Source: Neoarius graeffei
Taxonomy: Eukaryota; Chordata; Actinopteri; Siluriformes; Ariidae
Reading direction: 5' to 3'
Assembly (NCBI RefSeq): GCF_027579695.1
Contig: NC_083570.1
Coordinates: 5,673,001-5,737,000, forward strand
DNA: 64,000 nucleotides
Within the stretch, counting starts at the first letter, position 1. Every line of letters starts with the position of its first letter. Below are positions 20,812 through 31,500 of this stretch, one piece after another. The notes below the pieces were generated by a model. It ran no database searches and had not been told where the DNA came from. It saw only the letters and a list, made by a program, of their open reading frames with translations. The position numbers were made by a program, and so were the translations under genes.

Positions 20812-23800
20812 CGGTGTAACGGATGCCAGATTGTTAATGTATCTCAGTTCCATAGGCTACATGGTTTGGGTATCTTTTGTCCTCATTGCTTGGGCCAGAT
20901 CAAACCATTAAACAAGCTTAAATTATTCTTACTCTTGCCACATACATGATTTTTTTTTTCAAAACTGATGATATTCAGTTCAAACACCATTAAGAGTAAT
21001 TTCAGGAATAGATCTCTTGTGTGGCGTGTAATTCACCCCTCTCATTTAAATATGGTGAACATTTTTCGGCGTGCGCTTTGCGCATCACGGACCTCGGTGA
21101 TTTTAAAAAGCTGCTCCGGCCCTGCGCATCTCTGCCCCTTTTTCCCTGAGCAGCAGGGTTTGAAACTCCAGCTATATGCCGCCACATAGTGCGCTTGTCA
21201 GTCGTCAGCAACTTTGTTGCTTCGTTCGTTAACCGCAGGTTACCGTATCATTGATTTTATCTGAGACGTTCTAAACAATTCTAACATGTTGTGTCAGAAT
21301 GTTTATGCAGGGGCTCATGGGAGTTGTAGGCGCGTAATATTACATTGCAATGAGTTTATTATATCAGATGCCTTCAGAGAAAACTACAATTAAAATATAT
21401 TGTCATACCACAGAATAAACCACCCGCCAAAGTGGATAGTGAGACTAAAGTTATTACCCGCCAAAGCCGAATTTTACCCGCATTTGGCGGGTGGGCGGGT
21501 GCTAATGTAAAGCCCTGGTGTGTATCAATCAAAAGGATTCTGTAAAAGCTGATTAAAATTGTCTGTGTTCTGGTGAACAGAGTGTTAAATTTATCTTCAG
21601 TGATGGTCGTAATCTGGTTAGGGGTGGGTTTCCTGATAACGTTGCCCTTCAGACCAAAAGAGAGAGTTGAGAGACTCTCTAAAGGAACGCATGTTGTCTC
21701 TGTATGTGCTTTTCCCAAACTCACTCGTAAGAAGGAGTCTAAAGAGCAACAGCACGAAGAGCCTCTTTGTAGTTCGCGTCCCTGAAGGCAATCATATTGG
21801 ACATAACTAACAGTGTCTAAGTTAACTAGCTATGTGCAAACATTAGCTGTGGACAAGACTATGGCAACTTGGCGGGTAAATCCACAGAAAGTCATTTGAC
21901 TAATCAGACTGTGTAGCGATTGCAACATTATTGCGAGCTCTAAAGCACAGACAACTTCACTGCAAGCTTTCTCTTGGAATAAAACATTTATATCCCTCAA
22001 TATGCTTCCGCAGGTCGGATGGGGAGTTTTTGTAGGCTGTGATGTGCTCCGTTTTAGGCAAACAAAGCAAACATTTAAAATGAAACGACTCTTTATTCCT
22101 TTCAGAAAACTGAACCATGGGTTCTAGCTATAGAACCGTGGGTGTGTGCATTCCCCAGAAGAACCGCCTCCTTCCATTCTGCCATCAACTGATCGTGTTA
22201 AATAATGCTGCGGAGAAATCATTGATCTTGATTTTATCCAGTCTATGGACGTGACGTGACCCTAGTGCACAGGTGGCCAACCCGCGGCTCGCGAGCCGCA
22301 TGCGGCTCTTTGCCTGGTGTCATGCGGCTCTCACCTTCACGTCCAAGTTGGTGTTCGTTTGTGGTTTTATGTGCGTTTTCGCTTCACTGCAGTTAATTAC
22401 GGTTATTTTATTAAAGGTGCTTCGCTTGGTTTCATTACGGTATTTTCACATCATGACAAATGCGCAGGTGCGTTTGGGCGCGCAAGCCTGAGTAGTGGGT
22501 GAGTGCTCATTCAGTTTTGATGCCTTGAGTGAGAGTAGAGTATACTGTAAGTGTAAATAGTCATGAGAACACAGAACACATTGAATGAGAAGGTGTGTCC
22601 AAACTTTTGTCATGTAGTGTATATACATTATGTATTTGTTCATTTGTTTTCCAGTTATCAATTTGTGTGTGCGCGTGTGTGTTCTTCTTTCAAAAATTTG
22701 AGCATTGTATTATATTTTATCTATATTTGCACTTGCACTGATCACTGTTCCCAGTGCCTATGGAGCTTGTACTGTTTGAGGAAATTAAATTAGCACTTTG
22801 TAATTTCCATTTTCGGACTGACTGTATTTATTTGAATACTTATTTATTTGAATGCAGGTCTTGTGCAGGTCATGCAATTGAGAATTCAAGCTGAACCAAA
22901 ATGCAAAAGCCATTTTGAATGTTAAACAGGTAACTCCAAAATGCACTAGAATACAGGAAATTGCATCTAAGAAATCCAAAATTTTTCGGGGGAGGCCCCC
23001 CAGAACCCCCCCAATGGGGGGAATCCCCACATGTAAACAATGTCTGCCTTTGTGCCCCACCTACAATTTTCTTCACTAGTCGCCACTGTTGAAAATGACT
23101 GGCCTGTGGTCTTGGTACTGCAGTAAATGTATCATTATCATGTTGGTGTGGGGCATTGGTTAAGTTGGAGTGTGACATCAATGTGGCTGTGTGTGTGTGT
23201 GTGTGTGTGTCTGTGTGTGTCCGCACGCGCAGAAGGAAGGGTAATATTTGTGTGCCCATGTTCATGTGCCGATGTGGCTCTTTGCCGTAACACAGTAAGA
23301 ATTGTGGCTCTTGGGCTCCGACTTGTTGGCCACCCCTGCCCTAGTGATTACTGATAGAAATGTAGTGGAGTAAAAAGTACGATATTTGTCTTTCAAATGT
23401 AGTGAAGTTAAAGTCATAAGTTTCCCCCAAAAAAATACTCAAGTAAAGTACAGATACTCAAAAAGTGTACCTCAGTACAGAACTCAAGTAAATGTACTTC
23501 GTTACTGTCCACCTCTGATAATTAACTCGATGTATTTGCAATGTAGAAGAAAACTAATTGAACACCACCAGCAGATTCAACCCCAGTTTCCCCCGCTGAC
23601 TGTGAGAGTCCCTCAGAGCCGCATGCGCATTCTGTGGATTCGGCAGCGAGCGAGTCGCTCTTTGTTTTGAACGAGTGCTCCGGGTCTCTCGTAAATTCCG
23701 AGCAAACTAAAGGACGACTTGTGCTACGATGTTGTTCGGGAAAACCACGTTAGCTTGATGATGGATCGTAAGCGGTCATTTAAAACTCTCTTGGCCTTAA

Positions 23801-23839
23801 GAGGCTTTCGGGAAACCCAGCCCAGACCAGTTAGTGAAC

Positions 23840-23902
<63 letters not shown>

Positions 23903-24197
23903 ACCTTCAGAGCGAAACATGAATGTACTTTGAACTGACATTAATATGGAACCAGTTCGCTCGTACTGTATAAAAAGCTGAATGTATTTTATTTGTCCTC
24001 AGAGTGAGTTAAAGGAGGAGCAGATGAAATCCCAGCAGAGAATCCAGGAGAAGCAGAAGAAAGTGCAGGAGCTGAAACAGGCTGTGAACACTATAAAGGT
24101 GAGCAGAGACAGAGCTGCTCCTAGAAACACACACAACATGGACAACGAGTCATTTACAGTCCCAGTAAGAGAGGGAATGATAGATGAGCTTTACATC

Positions 24198-24261
<64 letters not shown>

Positions 24262-27200
24262 TAACAGCTCAGTGCACAGACAGCAGTGGAGGACAGTGAG
24301 AGGATCTTTACTGAGCTGATCAGCTCCATGGAGAAAAAGCGCTGGGAGGTGACGGAGCTGATCAGAGATCAGGAGAAGGCTGAACTGAGTCGAGCTGAAC
24401 GACTCCTGGAGCAACTGGAGCAGGAGATTGCTGATCTTCAGAGGAGAGTCACTGAGCTGGAGCAGCTTTCACACACACACGATCACATCCATTTCCTCCA
24501 GGTAACACTCACTGTCTGATCTACAGAGCCAGCTGTTCCTCACACACTCTCTAAAACACCTCTCATTAAGGGAACAATAAATGTCCCTGTCTGACATCAC
24601 AAGTGGGTTTTACATTTCATTTGCTTTCTGTAGGTTTTAGCTTCTGGACGTCGCTCTCCTCCATTTCAAAGACCATTATTTCACACCTCCAGCATCACTG
24701 TCCATCAACATCTCTCATTTGATGGCGTGAGGAATTCTCTCTCAGATCTGAAAAAGAGACTCGAGGAATTCTGTGAGGAGGAATTCAACAAAATCCCTCC
24801 ACATGGTAAGAGGAGCTGTTCCTGCTGGAGAAACACAGTGATGTGTTATTTCTTAGCGATGCTCCTGCTTTCTTTTCTGCAGACACTTTATTCACGCGAC
24901 ACTTTGAACTAAAACACTGATTTAAAATGAATAAACTGACTGGATCACTTTAAACTCTTTCCATCTTTTACACAAACTCATGTTTCTATTTTTCTCTCCA
25001 CAGCTGCAGCAGTTCAGATCATTTCAGGACCAGAACCACAGAGCAGAGAAGAGTTTCTGAAATGTACATCTAACACCACACACACAAACACACACACACA
25101 CACACGTCTAGGCCTGTTACGATAACAAATTTTGTTGGATGATATATTGTCTCAAATTATTGCGATAAACGATATTATTGTTGACGTCTTTTCAAGACAA
25201 TTTTATGCCAATAGTAAAATACACCCTTTCATAGAACAGTAAACTTTTAATTCAGTCAACTTATTCAATTCAACAGTGGAACGTAAAAAATAAATCTAAA
25301 TAAATAAGCTAAAAAAATAAAACAACAATCAAACAAAACCACTCACAACAAAAACAATAAATAAAATACAATTTATGGCTCTTAAAAATTGCACTGAAGT
25401 GAATATTAACTTGGCACAGGGTAATAAAAAGACATTATTTTCTTCACAGGCAACATTCTGCCAATCCAGTTTCTCAAAGATTAGTACCCAGATCAACAAA
25501 AAGTGCAAAGTAACAACGTATTGCCAGCTGCCATTTGGATAAAAGTAACAACAATTAGAACGATATAACATGTAGGCAAGGGCGTAGGTTTGGTATTAAC
25601 ATCGGTGGGGACAAAAACCCAATGCCAACCCCCAGTGGTGCCAACTTCAGGTCAACATTAGAGGGTCACAATATTTTGCTCCGTTGTGTTCCACCAAAAG
25701 AGTCTCCATCATCTCTCCAAAGGCCAGACTTTTAACATTTGAAGTTCAGAACTGTAGTAATTAATGAATAATAATAATAATAATATGAAATCCATTTGAT
25801 TAACTGCAAATCTTGCATGTGATGATGAACTCATTCTACCAATTTGCAAATGTGTTTTCCAAGCGAATACCGCACTGACTGTCGGGAGGGTGTATGTTCC
25901 TTTCCCTCATAAATGGAAATAAAACCCATCCGGAGCCTTAAACATTGCGTTCCATGAGGCTGGCAGGGGGAGTCGCTCTCTTCTGTGGGATCTTTAACTA
26001 GTTTTAGAATGCTAGTTTAAGCTGATATGTGATTGATCTAACGGTAAAACAGCACGAGGGCTCGAGAACTTTGACAGGTTACAATTTTACTTCAGGGTTG
26101 CCAGATACTGCTGACGTTTTCCAGCGCAAAATATGTTCAAAACCCGCCAACATGCACTTAAAACCGCCCAAAATGTAAAATGGACTTGATGCCTATCTTG
26201 TAAAGTAAAAATATGCAGCTAAAGTCCATTATACTATTTGTAAATCAAACAAATAGCACCATGAGCCCGTCAGTGCTGGAGGTGAAGAATCTGCTGTCTG
26301 GTACTCGGCTCCGTGTGGTTCAATCAGATTATAACTCTGCAATCATCTGCTGTGTTCTGAATCCTACATGCACCAGTAGGTGGCGCACACGCAGAATATT
26401 ATGTAGGCTATGTTAGGCTACGATGCATATCTAACATCTGCATTGCTGAGGTTATTTATTTTTTATTTATTTATCTTTTTATCCTGTTTGTTTTATTAAT
26501 TTTATAGGCCTAGTTATTCTGCTTAATTTATTTTTGTCTACATCCATGTGTTTTCTTCATCTGTTATCCTGATTTTTGTGGACTTGTTAGATTGTACCTG
26601 TTTTATATACTTCAATTAAAAAAAAAGTTAGGCTGCGATGCATGGCTGAATGTAACATGAGAAGAGAAAATGGAGAATGGATTGCGTCATTCTTATTTAC
26701 TAGTTTATGAGTTCAGTTTCTGCACTACATTACACACATTCATATTAGTCTTACAGTTACATCGACATTTTTTGTTTAAATAATACTTAATGAGATAAAT
26801 GTATGTTAATGATCTATTTAAGCCAATGCTCAATTTTGGTTGTTTAAAATACCTAAGGGGTGCTGGGTAAACTAGGTCTTTGTGTCGTGTGATGCCCGCG
26901 ATCTCTGATTGGGTCACAGAAGTGTTTAATATGGATTGGATTGGATCGGGGCGATTTCTCAGAGACAACAAGGGAAGCCGAGCTTCCCCTAAAATTCTCT
27001 CCCCAAACTGCGGCGTCTACGACGTTGAATTCTCATTAAAACAATAACTTTCATAACATAATATATGCCCAAGATTGTATTTACGTTCATAACTATCCCT
27101 ATGTCATCCTGTAACTTATTTGAGTGATGTCTGACGAACTTGCAGTTCGCTACGAGAATCACCTTTGCTGCCAGGCTGTAACCTTTCTTATTTCAATGGG

Positions 27201-29771
27201 CTCTATGGACTGGCAGCCGGGTATCCGTTGCAGTCTACAAGACGGCTCTGAACAGCCAATTTCGGCTAGTTGTTATTGGTTAAAATCGACAAAATCGTCA
27301 CTTCCGGGGAAGCCTGGTATCTCTGGGGGTAAACGGGACATGGGCGGGCCATGAAGCCGGGCTGATAAAGGATTATTGGAGGTGGGACATGAGACATGAC
27401 ATGAGAAGGGCACTCGCTGTACTTCGGCGAGGAACACGGAAGCATGATCAGTCAGTCCCTAGCAGATGTTGAGAAAGTGTAGTTGTGTGCCAAAGTGCTG
27501 TCCGAATTTCTTTTCATATAAACGTTTCTTCTCATTGATGTCTCTGTGCATTACCCTGTAAATAAATGTAAATATTACTCATTGTGCTCCGTTAACTTTC
27601 ATCCATTCTATCAGTTTGATCATTTGTGAATTCACTCGTTTATTTCATTTGTAGTTCAATCAACGTGGTTGTAGGCTAGCTTGAGCCATATTGGGATCTG
27701 CAGTGCTCGCTGCTAACAGCTGGTATCTGCTATAATGGCAAAGTACAGCCAGTCATTTTGCCCCGCCCCTGCCTCGCGCTCCGTCCGGTGCGGTAGTGAT
27801 GTCCCGTTGCTCGCGCGCCACAGCAGAGACCCGCGCGACCTTCAGCCGGTACAGTCGCTGTTCTTTTACCACCTCCGTTATTCTCATCTTTCAGGTGCAT
27901 TCTTGATTTTTCCATTGTGTCCTATTTTGCCAAATCAAATGCCCAAAATGGTATCGTATTATTCATATTTAAGTGAATAATCAATTGTCATCATAACTTG
28001 GCATTTTTAACCCAATCAATCAAAAAGAGGAAATTTTTCAATATTTTCAAAAAATTTTACAAAAACATTTGAATTGTAATAAAAAAAAAATTCCACAGCA
28101 GAGGCCAGATAAAGCAAGACGCTATCTTTATTCTTATTAAACATGATAAAAGAAACATTGAGTGTAAAGGCCAATTTATGCTGACAACCCAGTCCTCGCA
28201 GATAGCATCGCAGACAGTGTCTGCATAGCCCCCCCACCTTCGCAGATGCTCTGCGCGCACCTCCCAAAAATTGTGACCACCGCAGAAGCCTCGCAGACAA
28301 GAGGGCTCTGATTGGTCCACTCTACATCCACTGTACACGCACTTCCGCTTCCCTACTTTCCTGGTTTGTTTTGTTTTCACGACCGCCATTTTTAAAAACA
28401 CGAGCGAAGATGGAGCAGCACGAAGAGCGGTTGATTGAGGAAGTACGTACATCTATACGACTCCAGTTCTAGTCATTATAAAAAAAAAAAAGTTCTAGTC
28501 ATTATAAGTAACCGGAGGATAAACACTCCATAACCACACCCACCAACTACTCCTAGTGACTTCGCGCCCCCTTGCGTTGTGCCGGTGAATAACATCGCGC
28601 ACGCCTATTACTCCCCGCTCAACGATAAATTACAACTGTCTGCGAAAAGCTATCTGCGAAAGCCTTGTCGCAAGAGCATGCAGAGGCCTTTAGGTAAATG
28701 CAAAAAAAAAAAAAAAAAAGTAAAATTAGAAAATTTATTTTTTGACTATAATGTCCCAAATGAGAGACCAGTTTCTGAGACAGACCCACATAAATTGACT
28801 CATGACAAATAACAAATAATTGAAAAATTGTATTACGTAGACCTAAAACTGAGCTTCGCCTATTTCAAAGCCCACCAGCCGCCACTGGATTGGATGTAGA
28901 CTAGTGGACGGAGATAGTACATAGAATGCGCTGCATCAAAGTCCTTCTAAGGCTGTAGAAGTGTCTCTGGCTGCATTCTCACACAGAACATTCGTGCGAA
29001 ATGTTTATAAACATCTGATAAAAACCCGCCGAACTAACGTCAAAACCGCTCAATCTGGCAACACTGTTTTACTTGGCAACGGAATGCATCTGAATTCTGA
29101 TTGGCTGTTGTATCTGAATTCTGATTGGTTGTTGTACAGAGAAAAGTTTTCACTGCAACCGAACTGCTGTTTTCGTGACCACGCCCCCAGCGCGGATATT
29201 CATGTTCACATTGTTCAGTTTGTTTTTCTCTTTTATTTTAGATTTCTGTTATCTGACTCTGGATCCCAACACGGTACATCGTCGCCTCATTCTGTCTGAG
29301 AAGAACAGAGCGGTGAGATGGAGTGAGAGAGAGCAGCGTTACTCTGATCATCCAGAGAGATTTGATTACTGGAATCAGGTGTTGTGTAAGGAGAGTGTGT
29401 GTGGACGCTGTTACTGGGAGGTGGAGTGGAGCGGTGATGATGCTGGTGTGTACATATCAGTCTCATATAAAGACATCAGCAGGAAAGGATGGGGTAAAGA
29501 GTGTGGGTTTGGATTCAACAATCAGTCCTGGAGTCTGTGGTGTTCTTCTTCTTCTCTCTCTTTCCATCACAACTACATTAAGACTGATCTCAGAGTTCCA
29601 TCAGCCTCCAGAATAGGAGTGTATGTGGATCACAGTGCAGGAACTCTGTCCTTCTACAGCGTCTCTGACACGATGAAGCTCCTCCACAGAGTCCACACCA
29701 CATTCACTCAGACTCTATACGCTGGGTTTGGGGTTTCTTATTCTACAGTGAGATTGTGTGATCCAGAATAA
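18366..29771 (+). CDS. TRIM family E3 ubiquitin ligase, complete six-exon gene (RING-B-box-coiled coil-B30.2)
   Basis: Coding exons are 18366-18965, 24003-24098, 24268-24501, 24634-24805, 25004-25063 and 29242-29771. All boundaries use GT/AG, the phases join without a stop and the sum is 1692 nt, or 563 residues. Domains in order: C3HC4 RING (C18, C21, C33, H35, C38, C41, C57, C60), two B-box-like zinc motifs (about 97-190), coiled coil (about 200-310), linker, and a PRY-SPRY/B30.2 domain (about 388-563) with [13 protein letters not shown] and AGTLSFYS motifs. This is the layout of fish finTRIM and TRIM16/TRIM25-like proteins, RING ubiquitin ligases whose B30.2 binds targets; many act in antiviral signalling (known of the family, not shown here). 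Introns 1 and 5 are swollen by hAT insertions, but the exons are clean, so the gene is probably functional. The upstream 0.9 kb is shared with the head-to-head left copy. Orthology is unresolved, so no symbol is given. Confidence 0.9.
19077..21517 (+). mobile_element. hAT transposon in TRIM intron 1, 8-bp TSD
   Basis: The termini CAGGGCTTTACATTAAC and GCTAATGTAAAGCCCTG are inverted, and GTGTGTAT flanks both sides (19069-19076 and 21518-21525). Inside are a decayed zinc-finger coding piece on the minus strand (19590-19960), what looks like a secondary insertion around 20370-20630 (GGGGCCCCCTGG to GGGCCCCCTGG), a TG microsatellite (20785-20810), and CpG-rich sequence. No full transposase remains. 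Confidence 0.9.
19590..19960 (-). pseudogene. hAT-derived zinc-finger protein fragment (ZNF862-like)
   Basis: On the minus strand the sequence reads [12 protein letters not shown] and, after a one-base frame change, [19 protein letters not shown], the Cys2...His pattern of TTF/BED-like fingers in ZNF862-type hAT proteins. Stops and frameshifts follow. It lies inside the hAT element in TRIM intron 1 and is its decayed transposase N-terminus. The plus-strand open frame at 19590-19952 is antisense to it. Confidence 0.6.
21526..22259. other. TRIM intron 1 sequence without a recognised element
   Basis: Mostly unique-looking sequence. GGTTAGGGGTGGGTTTCCTG near 21620 is reminiscent of a dispersed fish repeat, and there is an open frame of 70 codons that I cannot assign. 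No RNA gene seen. Confidence 0.4.
22268..23338. mobile_element. hAT element in TRIM intron 1 with TSD CCCTAGTG
   Basis: CACAGGTGGCCAAC at the left mirrors GTTGGCCACCCCTG at the right. CCCTAGTG stands on both sides (22260-22267 and 23339-23346). Within it, GAAGGTGTGTCCAAACTTTTG (about 22590) is a Tc1-type terminus fragment. A CCCC/GGGG-rich patch (22985-23035) and a TG repeat (23190-23219) follow. No transposase frame. Confidence 0.85.
23355..23520. repeat. Dispersed teleost repeat (GTAAAAAGTAC / AAGTAAATGTACTT type)
   Basis: The segment from GTGGAGTAAAAAGTACGATA to CTTCGTTACTGTCCACCTCT has the look of a very common fish transposon end. A related sequence in the opposite sense lies at 43010-43170. 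Family name not recalled. Confidence 0.5.
23843..23894. repeat. Compound (TC)n(AC)n microsatellite
   Basis: A TC run directly followed by an AC run, about 110 bp upstream of TRIM exon 2. Confidence 0.95.
24003..24098 (+). CDS. TRIM exon 2 (96 nt, coiled coil start)
   Basis: The exon follows CCTCAG and encodes [20 protein letters not shown] through NTIK, ending at AAAG|GTGAGC. Phase 0 at both ends; 32 residues rich in K, E and Q. A 96-nt second exon is usual for this fish TRIM class. Confidence 0.92.
24198..24259 (+). repeat. (TG)n microsatellite abutting TRIM exon 3
   Basis: About 31 TG repeats end eight bases before the exon 3 acceptor CCTAACAG, in a 169-bp intron, so the usual pyrimidine tract is replaced by TG. 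Length variation here could affect splicing of exon 3. Confidence 0.95.
24268..24501 (+). CDS. TRIM exon 3 (234 nt, coiled coil)
   Basis: The exon encodes [20 protein letters not shown] through HDHIHFLQ, ending CAG|GTAAC. Phase 0 on both sides; 78 residues with heptad-like L/I/E spacing. 234 nt is the usual size in the family. Confidence 0.92.
24634..24805 (+). CDS. TRIM exon 4 (172 nt, linker)
   Basis: The exon follows TTTCTGTAG and ends ACATG|GTAAG, leaving one base to the next codon. It encodes [11 protein letters not shown] through [13 protein letters not shown] and [19 protein letters not shown], matching the family segment between coiled coil and B30.2. Confidence 0.88.
25004..25063 (+). 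CDS. TRIM exon 5 (60 nt)
   Basis: The exon follows TTTCTCTCCACAG and ends GAAAT|GTACAT. It encodes [19 protein letters not shown]. Phase 1 in and out, which fits exon 6 exactly. Confidence 0.88.
25100..26084. other. TRIM intron 5, proximal part: AT-rich remnants
   Basis: GGCCTGTTACGATAACAAAT near 25110 and GGGCGTAGGTTTGG near 25580 both look like termini of fish DNA transposons, but I find no partner ends. The minus-strand frame at 25329-25571 is AT-driven and unconvincing. Confidence 0.4.
26947..28887. mobile_element. Second hAT element nested in the first, TSD GATTGGAT
   Basis: It starts CGGGGCGATTTCTCAGAGAC and ends CAGCCGCCACTG. GATTGGAT lies at 26939-26946 and 28888-28895. Its termini match the element at 14419-17056. 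It contains the Harbinger-type element at 28168-28689. Confidence 0.88.
28168..28689 (+). mobile_element. Harbinger-type non-autonomous element, copy A
   Basis: The ends AGGCCAATTTATGC and GCATGCAGAGGCCT are inverted, between TAA and TTA flanks. It is CpG-rich and contains ATGGAGCAGCACGAAGAGCG (28410), the start of a MADF/SANT-like frame ([18 protein letters not shown]) that stops after about 20 codons. The inverted sister copy is at 39805-40340. Poly-A runs at 28479 and 28698. Confidence 0.8.
29242..29771 (+). CDS. TRIM exon 6 (PRY-SPRY/B30.2 domain)
   Basis: The exon follows TTTTATTTTAG and is 530 nt long with the stop. It encodes [72 protein letters not shown] and ends VRLCDPE. All hallmark B30.2 motifs (LDP, WEVE, LSFY) are present, so the domain is complete. 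Confidence 0.93.
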
Positions 29772-29772
29772 A
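29767..29772 (+). terminator. Polyadenylation signal overlapping the TRIM stop codon
   Basis: AATAAA includes the TAA stop (29769-29771). If used, the 3' untranslated region would be only some 20 nt. No other AATAAA is obvious within the next 100 bp, so a longer transcript is possible. Confidence 0.4.
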
Positions 29773-29989
29773 AGTGTGTAGTGTTTTCTGTAAAATTCCT
29801 GCACGTTGCCACGTTGTTGCTCAGTCGTCTGTTTCACTAGAACACAATCCAGCTGCACAAAAACACTCATTTTAATATTTAAATTAAAACAGATGAATAA
29901 TTTAAAATAATTAAAAAGGAAATGTTAAAAATTAACTGTCAGACAAGAAACTCGTCAAATTTAAAAAGAAAATGATCTCATGACCTCAC

Positions 29990-31500
29990 ATTATAAAGTT
30001 CTGTTTGTTTCATATTATTCCACAAGGTTAAGTACGCTCGCATTTGTGGACATAAAATAATTTTGGTGAAATTGGGCAGCCTGTCTGAGTCCACGTAACA
30101 TCTTAAATTTTGGTGTCATTAAAGGGTTAAGGGAGATATAACTATAAATATCATTGTGAAATATTTTAATAACTTTGCAGAACCCTTTTCCAAATCCAAG
30201 ATTTGAGTTTTATAAACATAAAATCGTGCTCCACAGTGTCGAATGCTTTGAAAAAGTCTAGAAATAAAACAAGACTATCTGATTAAATAATTGATTGGTA
30301 ATCAATCATATCCAGAATCAGTCAGACGTGGTTTTGAATATATCTTCCCTTCCTGAAGGCTGATTGATATTCGTCTACAAGTTTTACAAGTCCACGCTTT
30401 AGACGATTAGCAGATACTAAGGCAAGTAATTTATAATCATTGCATAGTAAGGTTATAGGTCTCCAATTGTCTAGCAACAACAAGTCTTTTTTGGGTTTTG
30501 GTAGCAAGGTTATTAAGCCTGTCTTCATCGTCGGGGATAAACATCCTTTGTGAATGCATTCTAAGAATGCTCTATATAATATATATTTTTTTAATATCCA
30601 CCCAAAAGTATTTTAAAAATTCAGATGTTAAGCCATCGATTCCTGGTGATTTGCCATTTTTCATTTGTTTTAATGCAATTTCAATTCCTGTTATAGTTCA
30701 TTCCTCATCAAGTGTATGTTTGTCTTCATCCAGTTTTTTTGAGGTCATCATTGATGGGATAAAATAAGACATCACAGTCTGATTTATTAAATTTAAGTTA
30801 CAATAAACAACCCAAATTCCATCCCGTACTTATTTCTGATCTTCTATTATATTATCATTGGTCATAAGCTTACTCATTTTTTTTCTTAGTTTGTCTTTGT
30901 TTTTCAAGTCTGAAGAAATACGATGAACTTTTTTCACCCTGTTCGATCCATCTAGCTCCTGGTCGAGTGGAAGCTCCATTTGCCTTTATTGTGTACATTT
31001 CTTCTCGTTGAGACTGCAGTGACTAATTCTGAAATGTTTTCAAAGGATAGTTGTGTGTTATTTACTAATGTATTAATTTTATCAATCAGATCCTTTTGTT
31101 CTTGTCTTCTTATTTTAATAAAACTTTTATTTCATTTTATTTTATTTCTACTGTTGTTTAATTCTTATTTTTCTTCCCCATTTATTTTATGTAATTTTAT
31201 TTTCTATTGCTTACTGTTTTGCTTTTACTTCTGTAAAGCACATTGAACTGCCACTGTGTATGAAATGTGCTATATAAATAAACTTGCCTTATACGTGAAA
31301 GTTTTTTACCCATGCCAATTGCTATTTGTTTGACCTTAAACTTAAACCATTCCCATTTACTCCTATCAGACATGTCGAACTCTTCAACCTCCAAAATAAG
31401 AGACTCCACCTGATCACAAAATTCACGGTTCTGTAATTAGTTATTAAATTTCCAAATATGAGGAACACTGTAAGAAACCTAATTTTACAGTATGACTAAT
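29990..31500 (-). mobile_element. L1/Tx1-like LINE ORF2 remnant, copy c
   Basis: It matches 13280-14418 in the same orientation and also shares the following AACACTGTAA...AATTTTACAG flank. The minus strand carries LLPKPKKDLLLLDNWRPITL and DEYQSAFRKGRYIQNHV (RT fingers), broken by stops. It is interrupted by an L2-like 3' tail at 31116-31290. Confidence 0.8.
31116..31290 (+). mobile_element. L2-like LINE 3'-end insertion inside L1 copy c
   Basis: The segment ends TGTAAAGCACATTGAACTGC ... TATATAAATAAACTTGCCTT. This is the same 3' terminus that the long minus-strand LINE shows in complement at 45241-45310. CTTAT-like bases on both sides may be the TSD. A 5'-truncated insertion. Confidence 0.75.

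Larger units (their letters stand above)
26093..29066. mobile_element. hAT element in TRIM intron 5, TSD TTTTACTT
   Basis: The ends CAGGGTTGCCAGATACTG and CAATCTGGCAACACTG are inverted, with exact TTTTACTT at 26085-26092 and 29067-29074. Most of its length is a second hAT insertion (26947-28887). Same family as the 90-bp MITE at 15615. No transposase left. Confidence 0.9.

Noticed and set aside
23127-23354. Frame across a TG repeat within the hAT element
   Set aside because: A VCVCVC run made by the microsatellite.
24154-24414. Minus-strand frame through the TG repeat
   Set aside because: It is an HTHTHT repeat antisense to TRIM exon 3.
28057-28452. 131-codon minus-strand frame shared with 40044-40349 ([16 protein letters not shown])
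   Set aside because: It occurs only because both places hold the same Harbinger-type element; antisense to its short MADF-like start and not continued.
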